Source: Zhenpiania hominis | GTDB lineage: Bacteria > Bacillota > Clostridia > Peptostreptococcales > Anaerovoracaceae | Assembly: GCF_014333425.1 (NCBI RefSeq) | Contig: NZ_JACRYT010000006.1 | Coordinates: forward strand, 62,001-126,000 | Reading direction: 5' to 3' | DNA: 64,000 nucleotides | Shown: positions 34,921-43,692 of the stretch, one piece after another | Position numbering within the stretch: the stretch's first letter is position 1 | How the letters are laid out: each line of letters begins with the position of its first letter | Program-made: the position numbers and the translations under genes | Notes under the pieces: generated by a model | The model's database searches: none | What the model saw: only the letters and a program-made list of their open reading frames with translations | What the model was told of the DNA's origin: nothing

Positions 34921-36021
34921 ATGAAAGCGATCAGATTAAAACTGAGGCAGGCCAGCGCCAATTACCGGAGGGAAGAAACAGTAGACAATAAAATGACTTA
35001 CCCGCTTCCCCCTTTCTCTACCGTAATCGGCGCCCTGCACAAGGCTTGCGGCTATCAGGAATATCATCCTATGGATATTAGCATCCAGGGAAAGTATGGA
35101 TCTCTGAAAAAGAAGGTTTACACGGATCACTGTTTCCTCAATCGTACGGAAAATGACCGGGGAATTTTAGTGAAAATGGTAAATCCGGATATGCTGTCAT
35201 CTGCTTATGTGGAAGTGGCCCAGGCAAAAAAAGCGCAGGGAAATGACTTTTATAAGGGAATCACGATTGATGTAAAAAACGAAGAACTTTTACAGGAATA
35301 CAGGATTCTTCGAAAGCGAATGAATGAGACCCTTCCGGTTTTTAAAAAGAAACGAATTGAAGGAAGTTTTAAGCCAAAACTAAAAAAACTAAAAGCTTCT
35401 ATGAAAGACCGAAAACAGCGTTTCCAGGAGGATAAGGAACGCCTGGAATCCATTAAAAAGCGAGAAAAGGAGATTTCCGCGCTGGAAAAGCGGGTAAAAC
35501 AGAGACTGCAGGAGTACGAAAAAGAATACTGTACAATTCCCTACTCTTATTTCCGAACCCTTACAAAAGGCCCTAAGTACTATGAAATCCTGACGGATGT
35601 GGAATTAGTAATTCATGTGCGGGCAGATGATGAGGTCATGCAGGACATTCTGGATCATATCTATAATCTGAAGGCCATCGGTAGAAGTGAAGATATGGTG
35701 GAGGTTTTGGAAGCGGTTATGGTGGAACTGGGAGAACCGAAAGGTACAATACAAAGCAGGTATTCCGCCTATTTAGATGCAGAGGCAGTGGCAAGAAATG
35801 ATTTTCGCTTTTCTCGTACGGAGGGGGTGACGGCAATCGGTACTCGGTATTATCTGAATAAAAATTACAAAATTGAAAATGGGAAACGAGTATTTGAGAA
35901 AAAGGCGGTAGTATACGCTTCAAAATACCTACTTAAAATTCGAAATGAAAAAACGGATAGCATTTATGTGGACTATGCAGATGGACAAAAAGGGGAATAC
36001 TATATTGTGAATTTTATATAG
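34921..36021 (+). CDS. cas5: Cas5 with a long lysine-rich coiled-coil insertion
   Basis: This 366-residue Cas5 binds the crRNA 5' handle in Cascade. The N-terminal RAMP signature is clear (YPLPPFSTVIGALHKACGYQEY). The start at 34921 has GAGGTG about 6 nt upstream; an in-frame GTG two codons earlier is possible. Cas5 proteins are usually 220-250 residues; here residues of about 120-205 are a highly charged helical stretch (KLKKLKASMKDRKQRFQEDK, RLESIKKREKEISALEKRVK) inserted between the two halves. The C-terminal half resumes with PYSYFRTLTKGPKYYEILTD. The frame is intact, so the insertion is probably tolerated or functional. Confidence 0.88.
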   Translation: MKAIRLKLRQASANYRREETVDNKMTYPLPPFSTVIGALHKACGYQEYHPMDISIQGKYGSLKKKVYTDHCFLNRTENDRGILVKMVNPDMLSSAYVEVAQAKKAQGNDFYKGITIDVKNEELLQEYRILRKRMNETLPVFKKKRIEGSFKPKLKKLKASMKDRKQRFQEDKERLESIKKREKEISALEKRVKQRLQEYEKEYCTIPYSYFRTLTKGPKYYEILTDVELVIHVRADDEVMQDILDHIYNLKAIGRSEDMVEVLEAVMVELGEPKGTIQSRYSAYLDAEAVARNDFRFSRTEGVTAIGTRYYLNKNYKIENGKRVFEKKAVVYASKYLLKIRNEKTDSIYVDYADGQKGEYYIVNFI

Positions 36022-36034
36022 GGAGGAAACAGGT

Positions 36035-36262
36035 ATGGAAACTACAGCGATTTTAAGCAATCATGGTGCATGTACTTCCTTTTCTTGCGGTAAATATATT
36101 ATTCGTTTTCGAAACCTGAAAAATCTATATTTTGGCTCAGAAGAATTTTTAAAGCCAATTAAGAATGTGAGGATACAAAATGAACGATATGTTGAAAATT
36201 GCAGATGAAGCAGATCTGATTGTGAATGGTTATGCTTTCACTATGAGAAGGATCAAACTTTC
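36035..36262 (+). pseudogene. Degraded copy of the two-gene DUF cassette between cas5 and cas3
   Basis: Two short frames here match the intact genes at 39292-39620. The first (36035-36208) starts METTAILSNHGACTSFSCGK, then jumps from KYIIRFR straight to NLYFGSEEFLKPIKNVRIQN, missing about 50 residues present in the intact copy, and stops early. The second (from 36180) begins NDMLKIADEADLIVNGYAFT and then loses similarity. Similarity continues about 25 bp upstream of the ATG into the cas5 tail. This is a recombination remnant, not a working gene. Confidence 0.8.
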
Positions 36263-36277
36263 AAGTAAGGAGAACAC

Positions 36278-38506
36278 ATGCTTCCAGAAACATTGCTAGT
36301 AGGTTGCAAGGCAAAAGAAAGCCAGTCTATTCGTGAACATACGGATAAAGTGAAGGCCGAGGCCTACCGCTTAATAAAGTTGGGATGTATTACATCACAA
36401 AGAGTTGGGCGCTTGCTGATTATTGCCTGTGAATACCATGATTATGGAAAAGTAAACCGAGAATTTGTAGAGAGAATCGAAAAAAAATATCTATTTCGAA
36501 AGGATAAGGAGGTTGCCCATAATATTCTGTCCTATTTCTTTATTGATGAAATGGAGTTTGACAGTGAAGAAGATTATATGATCGTTGCCGCCGCGGTACT
36601 CTATCATCACTCTTATGGGGATAGTGTGGGACAAGTGATGAAAAATCAGGGGGAGTTGATTGATAAATTACTGGAACCTTTCAGCGAGTATGTAAAGATC
36701 GATTATAAATCAAATTACTGTCATGAAGTACTGGAAAAACGCAACCCGGACGCAATCCTGGTCAAGGGCCTTCTCCACCGATGCGACTACAGCGCCAGCG
36801 CCGGGATCCCCTGCGAATTTCCCCATGATTTTCTGGAAGAGGACATGGAACACCTGCTGCAAAGATGGCGTGAAAAAAATCCGCGCGCCGAATGGAATGA
36901 TCTGCAGGTTTTCTGCAGGCAGCACAGAGATGAGAATATACTAATAACAGCTCCAACGGGAATGGGAAAGACGGAAGCCGCCCTGCTCTGGCTGGGCAAT
37001 CACAAGGGATTTTTCGTCCTTCCCCTTCGTACGGCGATCAATGCTATGTATAAGCGAATTGAAACGGAGATCATCCGCGGGAAGAAGGAAGAATCCTTGG
37101 CTCTGCTCCACTCGGATACCATGAGCATCTACATAAAAGACGGAACAGGGAAGAGTCAGAACGATCCGGGTGAAGAAGGGAAGCTGCTGGATTATTACAC
37201 GAGGAGCCGGCAGATGGCGCTGCCCTTAACAATCTGTACGCTGGATCAGCTGTTTAATTTCGTTTATAAGTATCCGGGATATGAGTACAAGCTGGCGACA
37301 CTTTCTTACTCAAAGATTATCATCGATGAAATCCAGATGTACGATCCGGAGCTGCTGGCTTACTTGATCTATGGGATTGCCTGGATTCATGAAATGGGAG
37401 GGAAAGTGGCGGTACTTACGGCTACCATGCCGCCCTTTGCCAGACAAAAATTACAGGAGGCTTTGGGCGGAGACTTCGTGGAAGCGGACTTTTCGGAACA
37501 AGGGGCAGACCGGCATCATGTAAAAGTCTTCGAGCGATGCCTTAACGCGGAAGAAGTCCGGGAATTTGCCGGGCGGATTATAGACGGAGAGTTCCCTGGA
37601 AATCGCATCTTGGTGGTCTGTAACTCGATTGAAATCGCCCAGCGGATTTACGAGGAGCTAGGTGATATCCCCTTTGATTTCCCCGGCGCGGAAGTTTCTC
37701 TCCTTCACAGCGGTTTCACCCGTATGGATCGGGCGGAAAAGGAAGGGAAGATTTTGTCTGACGGAAAAGCGGCACAGGCAGACGGCCCTCTCAAAATATG
37801 GGTCGCCACCTCTGTGGTAGAAGCCAGCCTGGACATTGACTTTGACTACCTCTTTACAGAATTAAACGATTTGTTCTCTCTGTTTCAGCGATTTGGACGA
37901 TGCAATCGGAAGGGGCAAAAGCCAATAGATAATTATAACTGCTTTGTTTATCTGGAAAAGCAGGGGAAGGCTATGAAGTATGTGGATGAAACAATCTACC
38001 GATGTTCAAGAGACGCGATTCTCCATGTGGACGGGATTTTAACCGAACAGGCGAAAAACGCCATGATTGAAGAGGCTCTTTCCGCAGAAAAGCTGGAAAA
38101 CAGCAAATATAGAGACAAATATGTCGCAATTTACGAGTATATCGAGGATCTGTATGTTAACGAAAAGACGGAAAAGGAATCCAAACTCCGGAATATTCCA
38201 TCCGTTACAGTTATTCCGGAATCGGTGTATGAAGAAAACCGGGAGCAGATTGAGAATTTGGAGCGGATTCTGGATGATGGAGCCGCGTCTCTGGCAGAGC
38301 GGATAAAAGCGAGGGAGGGGATTTATCAGTATACCGTCTCGATGCCTAAATATCGTTACGAAGACTGTGAGAAGGCTGAAAAAAGTTTGAAACTGGGAAA
38401 ACGGGAGGAAATTCCGATTATTCGATGCTCCTATAATTCAGAGAAAGGGCTGATGACAGAACCTGTAAAAGGAAAAGAAGAACCGGTGAATTCAGTGTTC
38501 ATATGA
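36278..38506 (+). CDS. cas3: Cas3 helicase-nuclease
   Basis: This 742-residue Cas3 degrades target DNA after Cascade binding. The HD nuclease domain is N-terminal (ACEYHDYGKVNREF near residue 48; LYHHSYGDS near 108). The helicase has Walker A APTGMGKTEAALLWL near residue 225, the DExx box IIIDEIQMYDPEL near 349, motif III LTATMPPF and motif VI FQRFGRCNRKGQ near 543. AAGGAG precedes the ATG. The gene follows the DUF cassette remnant, which means it has survived an insertion and deletion immediately upstream. Confidence 0.95.
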   Translation: MLPETLLVGCKAKESQSIREHTDKVKAEAYRLIKLGCITSQRVGRLLIIACEYHDYGKVNREFVERIEKKYLFRKDKEVAHNILSYFFIDEMEFDSEEDYMIVAAAVLYHHSYGDSVGQVMKNQGELIDKLLEPFSEYVKIDYKSNYCHEVLEKRNPDAILVKGLLHRCDYSASAGIPCEFPHDFLEEDMEHLLQRWREKNPRAEWNDLQVFCRQHRDENILITAPTGMGKTEAALLWLGNHKGFFVLPLRTAINAMYKRIETEIIRGKKEESLALLHSDTMSIYIKDGTGKSQNDPGEEGKLLDYYTRSRQMALPLTICTLDQLFNFVYKYPGYEYKLATLSYSKIIIDEIQMYDPELLAYLIYGIAWIHEMGGKVAVLTATMPPFARQKLQEALGGDFVEADFSEQGADRHHVKVFERCLNAEEVREFAGRIIDGEFPGNRILVVCNSIEIAQRIYEELGDIPFDFPGAEVSLLHSGFTRMDRAEKEGKILSDGKAAQADGPLKIWVATSVVEASLDIDFDYLFTELNDLFSLFQRFGRCNRKGQKPIDNYNCFVYLEKQGKAMKYVDETIYRCSRDAILHVDGILTEQAKNAMIEEALSAEKLENSKYRDKYVAIYEYIEDLYVNEKTEKESKLRNIPSVTVIPESVYEENREQIENLERILDDGAASLAERIKAREGIYQYTVSMPKYRYEDCEKAEKSLKLGKREEIPIIRCSYNSEKGLMTEPVKGKEEPVNSVFI

Positions 38507-38521
38507 GAACGGCTGCTTGAA

Positions 38522-38993
38522 ATGGAAACAGTTATAAAGCAGATTTCAGAAACGTTTCCGGTTGCAGTCATTACAGGGCCAAGACAAGTTGGAAAGACAA
38601 TGCTTCTTACAAAGCTGGCGGAAGTGGATAGGAAAGTGGTATCTTTAGATAATCCAACGATACGGCTGTTTGCGAAAAGCGAACCGGAATTGTTCCTTCA
38701 GCGTTATGCTCCGCCGGTTCCCAGACTTTTCATATGATGAAGCATGTGACAGAGTCCCTGGTGGGGCGAGCTGGGATTATACGTATGCAGGGTCTTAGTA
38801 ACGATGAGATACGGAATAAACACTATCCACCCTTTCAGGTTGATCTTTCATCTCTGATGAAACGGATGAATGAGCTGGAGCCTATGACATTAACTCAAAT
38901 TTTTTCCGGAATTTTCAAAGGGTCCATGCCAAGGCTCTATGAAAATGAAAATGTTGATCGGGATTTACCCAGACGTTCTCCATTTATATGTTC
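38522..38993 (+). pseudogene. Broken copy of the AAA_14/DUF4143 ATPase gene
   Basis: This stretch aligns with the intact gene at 42403. The first frame runs METVIKQISETFPV with Walker A TGPRQVGKTMLL to RYAPPV, then a deletion of about 105 nt shifts the frame; similarity resumes at 38734 as MMKHVTESLVGRAGIIRMQG and ends near NENVDRDL, about 235 residues short of the intact C-terminus. The Walker B region (LIDEIQ) is among the lost parts. It lies directly after cas3 and before a leader-like inverted repeat. Confidence 0.88.
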
Positions 38994-39001
38994 TAATTTT
39001 G

Positions 39002-39044
39002 TTTGTCGACCTATGATAATGTAAAAATGCAGCGAGGTCGACAA
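39002..39044. repeat. Orphan leader-type inverted repeat (third copy)
   Basis: TTGTCGACCT and AGGTCGACAA form a perfect 10-bp inverted repeat with a 20-nt interior (GATAATGTAA recognisable). The same element begins the leaders at 41498 and 43693. Here it follows the broken ATPase just as the third copy follows the intact ATPase, but no array comes after it. Confidence 0.8.
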
Positions 39045-39215
39045 GGATTGAAAACTCCAATAAATATGCGTTTTCTATGATTTGGGAATGGAACGGGGAA
39101 AGGGTTTTTATTAACTATATGATCATGGTAGGTTGAGATTTAAATCGAAAGAATAACGATACCATTGCTACCGTTAACGTTAGAAAATACCAGTTGATTG
39201 GAAAGGGGGGAGTGC

Positions 39216-39317
39216 ATGAGGTATCCTTTTATGACATTAGATGATGGAGAAGAGGACTGCTTCATTGTGGATTTTATATGGGAGGAAAAATATGGAGACT
39301 ACAGCGGTATTAAGTAA
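39216..39317 (+). CDS. Small ORF ahead of the DUF cassette
   Basis: A 33-codon frame starts at an ATG with a GGGGGGAG site and reads RYPFMTLDDGEEDCFIVDFI at its start. The first residues look like the beginning of a small Lachnospiraceae protein family (YPFMTLDDGTE), but the frame soon runs into the upstream region of the next gene and overlaps its start by 26 nt. It is probably a truncated remnant rather than a functional protein. Confidence 0.35.
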   Translation: MRYPFMTLDDGEEDCFIVDFIWEEKYGDYSGIK

Positions 39318-39570
39318 CAATGGTGCATTTACTACCTTTTCTTATGGTAAATATATGATTCGTTTTCGTACATCGTTACACTTGGAAAGGTATACAAGAA
39401 TTCTGGAATGGGATGAAGGCTATTTAGTTGTAATGGCGAAATATGATAATTGTGATAAAGAAGAAGAGGAGTATATTGATTTAAAGCCAATACTGGAAAA
39501 CTTATATTTTGATGCAGAAAAATTTTTAAAGCCGATTAAGGATGTGAGGATACAAAATGAACGATATTAA
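39292..39570 (+). CDS. Uncharacterised DUF protein, first gene of a three-gene cassette
   Basis: This 92-residue protein (start METTAVLSNNGAFTTFSYGK) has no motif I recognise; it is acidic in the middle (DNCDKEEEEYIDLKP) and ends FLKPIKDVRIQNERY. A degraded copy lies at 36035. It overlaps the next gene by 14 nt, and the three together (39292-40049) resemble small unknown-function cassettes seen in gut Clostridia, possibly toxin-antitoxin-like. GGGAGGAAAAAT precedes the ATG. Confidence 0.65.
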   Translation: METTAVLSNNGAFTTFSYGKYMIRFRTSLHLERYTRILEWDEGYLVVMAKYDNCDKEEEEYIDLKPILENLYFDAEKFLKPIKDVRIQNERY

Positions 39571-39778
39571 GAAAATTGCGGATGAGGCAGATCTGATTGT
39601 AAATGGATATGCTTTTACGAAAAAACAAGATGCTATCTATGCATTGAATTTAAATAACCCTGAAAAAGCAACGGTATTTACAATAGATGGAATTGTGATG
39701 GAAACAAGTATGGATGATATTGAGATCAATATTGTCCTGGATTATTTTAAAAGAAACAGAAAATTTATGGAGGGCTGA
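39557..39778 (+). CDS. Uncharacterised DUF protein, second gene of the cassette
   Basis: This 73-residue protein begins NDIKKIADEADLIVNGYAFT and continues with YALNLNNPEKATVFTIDG, a pattern of short strands. It overlaps the previous gene by 14 nt and the next starts 1 nt after its stop. No catalytic motif is visible. A broken copy of its first 22 residues is found at 36180, so the cassette was duplicated as a unit. Confidence 0.65.
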   Translation: MNDIKKIADEADLIVNGYAFTKKQDAIYALNLNNPEKATVFTIDGIVMETSMDDIEINIVLDYFKRNRKFMEG

Positions 39779-39779
39779 T

Positions 39780-40049
39780 ATGCCGAAATATTACGAATTT
39801 AAGGTATGTGGCTACTATTTGTATTTTACGGCTCATTGCATTGTTGAGTGTATGTATGCTCATGCTAGTGACAGAAAGTTAACAGAAGGCGGTTCTGCAA
39901 AATTGTTTGTAAAAAGCAATGGAGATACAGTCGTTCAAAATAGAGGGATTCTAAGTGAGAGGGAATTGAAAAAGATACAAGAGTTACTATATCTACTCCA
40001 GCGGGCGGCTGGCAAGGAAAGATCATACTCTCCAGTTTGTAAACTATGA
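39780..40049 (+). CDS. DUF4160-like protein fused out of frame to the cas1 5' end
   Basis: The first 68 residues (PKYYEFKVCGYYLYFTAHC to SERELKKIQE) match the DUF4160 family of small proteins often found near toxin-antitoxin genes. After KKIQE the sequence ceases to look like the family and reads the cas1 5' region in a different frame (LLYLLQRAAGKERSYSPVCKL). The last 22 residues are therefore junk created by a junction at about 39980, and the native C-terminus is lost. It may be non-functional. Confidence 0.65.
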   Translation: MPKYYEFKVCGYYLYFTAHCIVECMYAHASDRKLTEGGSAKLFVKSNGDTVVQNRGILSERELKKIQELLYLLQRAAGKERSYSPVCKL

Positions 40050-40071
40050 TGGGGAAAAGAGGGATCTTCCG

Positions 40072-40965
40072 GTGGAGCAGATTGAGGATCTGTACATTAT
40101 GTCTGAAATGGATCTAAATACAAAGCTGCTTAATTTTGCCGCGCAGAACGGAATTGTGATCCATTTTTTTAATTATTACCAGTTTTATACGGGAAGCTTT
40201 TATCCGCGGGAACAGCTTTTAGCGGGTAATCTTCTGGTGAAACAGGCCGAGGCTTATTCGGATTTTGAAAAGAGGCTGGACTTGGCAAAACGGATCATTA
40301 AAGCTGCTTCGGGAAATATTTACCGTAATTTGCGTTACTATAATGGACGGGGAAAAGACTTGGAACTTCCCATGAAACAGATTGAGCACTATCGGAAAAA
40401 GATTGACTCGCAGCGTGGAATCCAGGACTTAATGGGAATCGAAGGGAATATCCGTAAAATTTATTATCAGAGCTGGAATGTAATTCTCGATTCGGATTTT
40501 GAGTTTGAAAAGAGGGTGAAGCATCCGCCGGACAATCAAATAAACAGCCTGATTTCCTTTGTGAATTCTCTGATCTATACGAAGGTTTTGACGGAAATCT
40601 ATCATACACAGCTGAACCCGACAATCAGCTATCTGCATGAGCCGGGAACAAGACGGTTTTCTCTCTGCCTGGATTTGGCGGAGGTTTTCAAACCTCTGAT
40701 TGGAGATCGCTTGATTTTTTCTCTTTTAAACCGCAGGCAGATTACAAAAGACAGTTTTCTGCGTGACTTGGAAGGTCTGAAGCTGAAAAAAGAAGCTTCT
40801 CAGATGATTCTGGCGGAACTGGACAGCAGATTGAAGAAAACCATCACACATAAAGAACTGGGAAAATCGGTGTCCTATCAGTATCTGATTCGGCTGGAAG
40901 CATATAAGCTAATCAAACATTTACTGGGAGAAAAGGCGTATGAAGGTTTTGAAATCTGGTGGTAG
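40072..40965 (+). CDS. cas1: Cas1 of the type I-B locus, 5' end lost
   Basis: The reading frame encodes a type I-B Cas1. Catalytic residues remain: Glu in LMGIEGNIRKIYYQSW, His in YLHEPGTRRF and Asp/Glu in CLDLAEVFKP. The GTG at 40072 is only the first possible start codon: homology extends upstream in frame to about 39982 (KSYYIYSSGRLARKDHTLQF, NYDGEKRDLP), but a TGA at 39967 and the absence of any ATG, GTG or TTG in between mean the native start was lost where the DUF4160 cassette joins. Translation from 40072 would remove about 30 residues of the N-terminal beta domain used for dimerisation. Confidence 0.85.
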   Translation: MEQIEDLYIMSEMDLNTKLLNFAAQNGIVIHFFNYYQFYTGSFYPREQLLAGNLLVKQAEAYSDFEKRLDLAKRIIKAASGNIYRNLRYYNGRGKDLELPMKQIEHYRKKIDSQRGIQDLMGIEGNIRKIYYQSWNVILDSDFEFEKRVKHPPDNQINSLISFVNSLIYTKVLTEIYHTQLNPTISYLHEPGTRRFSLCLDLAEVFKPLIGDRLIFSLLNRRQITKDSFLRDLEGLKLKKEASQMILAELDSRLKKTITHKELGKSVSYQYLIRLEAYKLIKHLLGEKAYEGFEIWW

Positions 40966-41061
40966 AATTATGGCGATATCAGGAAGAAGAGAGTCTGCGG
41001 GCACAAAGAACCTGTGATGTGGAAGGAGAAGCCTTTCAATCGCGGAAAACGGAGAGAGGAC

Positions 41062-41340
41062 ATGTATGTAATTTTGGTCTATGATATTGTTGTAGATGAT
41101 GAGGGAAAGAAAATTCTTCCGAAAGTTTTTAAATGCTGCAAAAAATATCTGTCACATATTCAGAATTCGGTATTTGAGGGTGATATGACACCTTCGCAGA
41201 TGATGGCCCTGCGCATGGAATTACAGAAATGGATCCGTAAGGATAAAGATTCTCTGATCGTTTTTTCCAGCAGAGATCAGAAATGGCTGCAAAAAGAATT
41301 TTGGGGAAAAGAAGAGGATCGGACGTCGCGTTTTTTATGA
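41062..41340 (+). CDS. cas2: Cas2 of the type I-B locus
   Basis: This 92-residue Cas2 starts YVILVYDIVVDDEGKKILPK at an ATG with GGAGAGAGG just upstream; the longer open frame from 41014 lacks a ribosome site. The family pattern IQNSVFEGDMTPSQ and a C-terminal FWGKEEDRTSRFL are present. It looks intact, unlike the adjacent cas1, and is followed by an array leader about 160 nt later. Confidence 0.92.
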   Translation: MYVILVYDIVVDDEGKKILPKVFKCCKKYLSHIQNSVFEGDMTPSQMMALRMELQKWIRKDKDSLIVFSSRDQKWLQKEFWGKEEDRTSRFL

Positions 41341-41497
41341 TAAGGAAATTCAGAGACGAAAGGGTTCTAAAGCGGATATGAATCAGGAGCGATGCGTCGT
41401 TATTTCAGAATGTTATAGGGTGAAAAGCAAAGGCGGAGTTATCGTAGTCGTATCTGAGTATCTGTATCTGAGAACAATGGAAATCTGTTAGAATTGC

Positions 41498-41674
41498 TTT
41501 GTCGACCTTTGATTATGTAAATTTACCGGGAGATCGACAAAGACTGAAGTTTTAGGCTTTATCGGGTTTTTTACAGCCTGGAAACAGAACAAAGAAAGAT
41601 TTTTTTGATATATGTTCGGGGTAGACAGAAACTGAACTCTGAAGCATGGGAATTAGGCTGTTGAAGAACGGCGG
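41498..41674 (+). promoter_or_regulatory. Leader of type I-B array 2, with inverted repeat
   Basis: The leader begins with TTTGTCGACC ... GATCGACAAA, an inverted repeat around ATTATGTAAATTTACC, and ends AGAACGGCGG directly before the first repeat. Over its whole length it closely resembles the leader at 43693-43870 (shared blocks TTTACAGCCTGGAAAC, GGTAGACAGAA, GGGAATTAG). The 157 nt between cas2 and this point hold no recognised gene. Confidence 0.75.
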
Positions 41675-42096
41675 ATTTGAATCTTAGCAGAAGTGGAATT
41701 TAAAGACCATACAGGCATATATCGAATACTTGTCAGAGCGGATTTGAATCTTAGCAGAAGTGGAATTTAAAGCATGGTTACTCTGAAGATTTCTTCCATC
41801 TTACCTTCATTTGAATCTTAGCAGAAGTGGAATTTAAAGTTGGAACGCCTTGATTCTGTGAACTTTTTCCTCTTAATTTGAATCTTAGCAGAAGTGGAAT
41901 TTAAAGTTATGGATTTTATATCAAGGAAGAAAACGGAAAAAAATTTGAATCTTAGCAGAAGTGGAATTTAAAGTTTTTTCATAGCTCTCTCCGGCCTCAA
42001 TGGTAGTTGATTTGAATCTTAGCAGAAGTGGAATTTAAAAGAGTATGACTACGAAAAGTATGCTTTAAAAATTGATGATTTGAATCTTAGCAGATT
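41675..42096 (+). CRISPR. Type I-B array 2: 7 repeats, 6 spacers
   Basis: The 30-nt repeat begins ATTTGAATCTTAGC and ends GTGGAATTTAAA; starts are at 41675, 41742, 41809, 41876, 41943, 42010 and 42078. The last copy breaks off after ATTTGAATCTTAGCAGA, marking the trailer end. Spacers are 37-38 nt. Form and length agree with type I-B repeats of Clostridia. Confidence 0.97.
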
Positions 42097-42402
42097 GGAA
42101 GCTATTGAAAGACCGTATATGGATGTCGGAACAGCCGCATGAAATAATCTGTACGGTTGCATGTATACAAATTTTGTGTGCACTTATCCATAGTGAACGT
42201 TTCAGTTGTCAAACAGGACGTTATTAACCAAATCTAAATTAGCTAGAATGTTTATTATAGAATATTAATCATTCTATGTGAAAAGGCAGTCGGATTTTTA
42301 TTCGGGAGTTGACATTGGAAGCGACATATGCAAAAATAAAGTTAGGTTTTATTTTTACATATATTATCAATAAGAGGGAACCTTATTTTTAGGAGATATG
42401 GG
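42097..42402 (+). other. Intergenic region between array 2 and the ATPase gene
   Basis: No gene is seen in these 306 nt. TAGAATG at 42244 and CATTCTA at 42270 form an inverted repeat, and a TTGACA at about 42310 could be the -35 box of the ATPase promoter, with an AT-rich region downstream but no clear -10 box. TTTTTAGGAGATATGGG gives the ATPase its ribosome site. Confidence 0.5.
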
Positions 42403-43665
42403 ATGTATTATGAAAGAACTTTAGGAACAGTCATAAAACAGACTACCGAGACCTTTCCTGTTGTAATTGTTACAGGTCCGAGGCAAGTGGGGAAAACAAC
42501 ACTTCTTACGAAATTGGCGGAACCAGATCGGAAAGTGGTGTCTTTAGACAATCCAACGATACGTTCTTTTGCTAAAAGCGAGCCAGAGTTGTTTATTCAA
42601 CGTTACGCACCACCGGTTTTGATTGATGAAATCCAGTATGCACCAGAGCTGTTTGATTATATCAAGATCTATGTAGATCGAGAAAAACATTGCGGAGATT
42701 TTTGGCTGACTGGCTCCCAGACCTTTCATATGATGAAATCTGTAACAGAATCCTTGGCAGGGCGGGCAGGTATTATCCGCATGCAGGGGCTTAGTAATGA
42801 TGAGATCCGGGGCAGGCACTATCCGCCGTTCCAGATAGATATTCCTCTCCTGATGAAGCGGACGAAGGAATTGGAGTCTATGACGTTACCGCAAATTTTT
42901 TCCAGGATTTTTAAAGGTTCTATGCCGAGACTGTATGAAAATGAAAATGTAGATCGGGATCAGTATTATGAATCGTATTTGGAAACCTATATCAGCAGAG
43001 ATATCAAAGATTTAACTCAGATCGCAGATGAAACTGCTTTTTTGAATTTCATGTCAGCGGTTGCGGCAAGAACAGCTACAAATGTAAATTATAATGCATT
43101 AGCCAGTGAGATTGGAGTATCTGCACCTACGGCCAAACAATGGCTTTCTGTTTTGAACTCATCAGGAATCATAGCCTTGATTCAGCCGTATTCCAATAAT
43201 GCGCTCAAACGTGTGATTAAGGCACCGAGAATGTATTTTTTAGATACAGGACTGTGCGCCCATCTTACCAGATGGGGTAGCGGGGAAACTCTGGAATATG
43301 GAGCGATGGGAGGGTCTTTTTTTGAAACTTGGGTGGTATCAGAGATTTATAAGAGCTATCTGAACGCAGGAAAGCGACCGCCGCTCTATTACTATCGTGA
43401 CAGTAATAAAAAGGAGATCGATCTGATTATTTACCAGGATGGAACTGTGACTCCGATTGAAATCAAAAAAAGCGCATCCCCTAAGGATGCAGTAAAAAAT
43501 TTTTCTGTACTGGCGCCAATTGAGAAGAACGCAGATGAAGACGAACCTTTTGCTGGAGCCGAACAACTGAAGACTAAAATTGGGACAGGCGCTGTTATCT
43601 GTATGGCAACAGATTTGATTCCGATCGATAAAAAGAACTGGTACGTTCCGGCATGGCTGATATAA
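42403..43665 (+). CDS. AAA_14/DUF4143 family ATP-binding protein, intact copy
   Basis: This 420-residue protein has an AAA domain with Walker A VTGPRQVGKTTLLTKL near residue 25, Walker B PPVLIDEIQYAPELFDYI near 75 and a sensor segment FWLTGSQTFHMMKSV. It then has a winged-helix-like region (LASEIGVSAPTAKQWLSVL) and a C-terminal DUF4143 domain with a nuclease-like strand pattern (DSNKKEIDLIIYQDG, TPIEIKKSAS) reminiscent of PD-(D/E)xK folds. The family is common and poorly understood. It lies between two CRISPR arrays, and a broken copy sits behind cas3. Confidence 0.9.
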   Translation: MYYERTLGTVIKQTTETFPVVIVTGPRQVGKTTLLTKLAEPDRKVVSLDNPTIRSFAKSEPELFIQRYAPPVLIDEIQYAPELFDYIKIYVDREKHCGDFWLTGSQTFHMMKSVTESLAGRAGIIRMQGLSNDEIRGRHYPPFQIDIPLLMKRTKELESMTLPQIFSRIFKGSMPRLYENENVDRDQYYESYLETYISRDIKDLTQIADETAFLNFMSAVAARTATNVNYNALASEIGVSAPTAKQWLSVLNSSGIIALIQPYSNNALKRVIKAPRMYFLDTGLCAHLTRWGSGETLEYGAMGGSFFETWVVSEIYKSYLNAGKRPPLYYYRDSNKKEIDLIIYQDGTVTPIEIKKSASPKDAVKNFSVLAPIEKNADEDEPFAGAEQLKTKIGTGAVICMATDLIPIDKKNWYVPAWLI

Positions 43666-43692
43666 GCATTAAAGAAATAATTCTTATATGTG

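Noticed and set aside
38507..39980. A cas4 gene between cas3 and cas1
   Set aside because: None of the frames here has the Cas4 cysteine or nuclease motifs; the space is taken by the ATPase remnant and DUF cassette.
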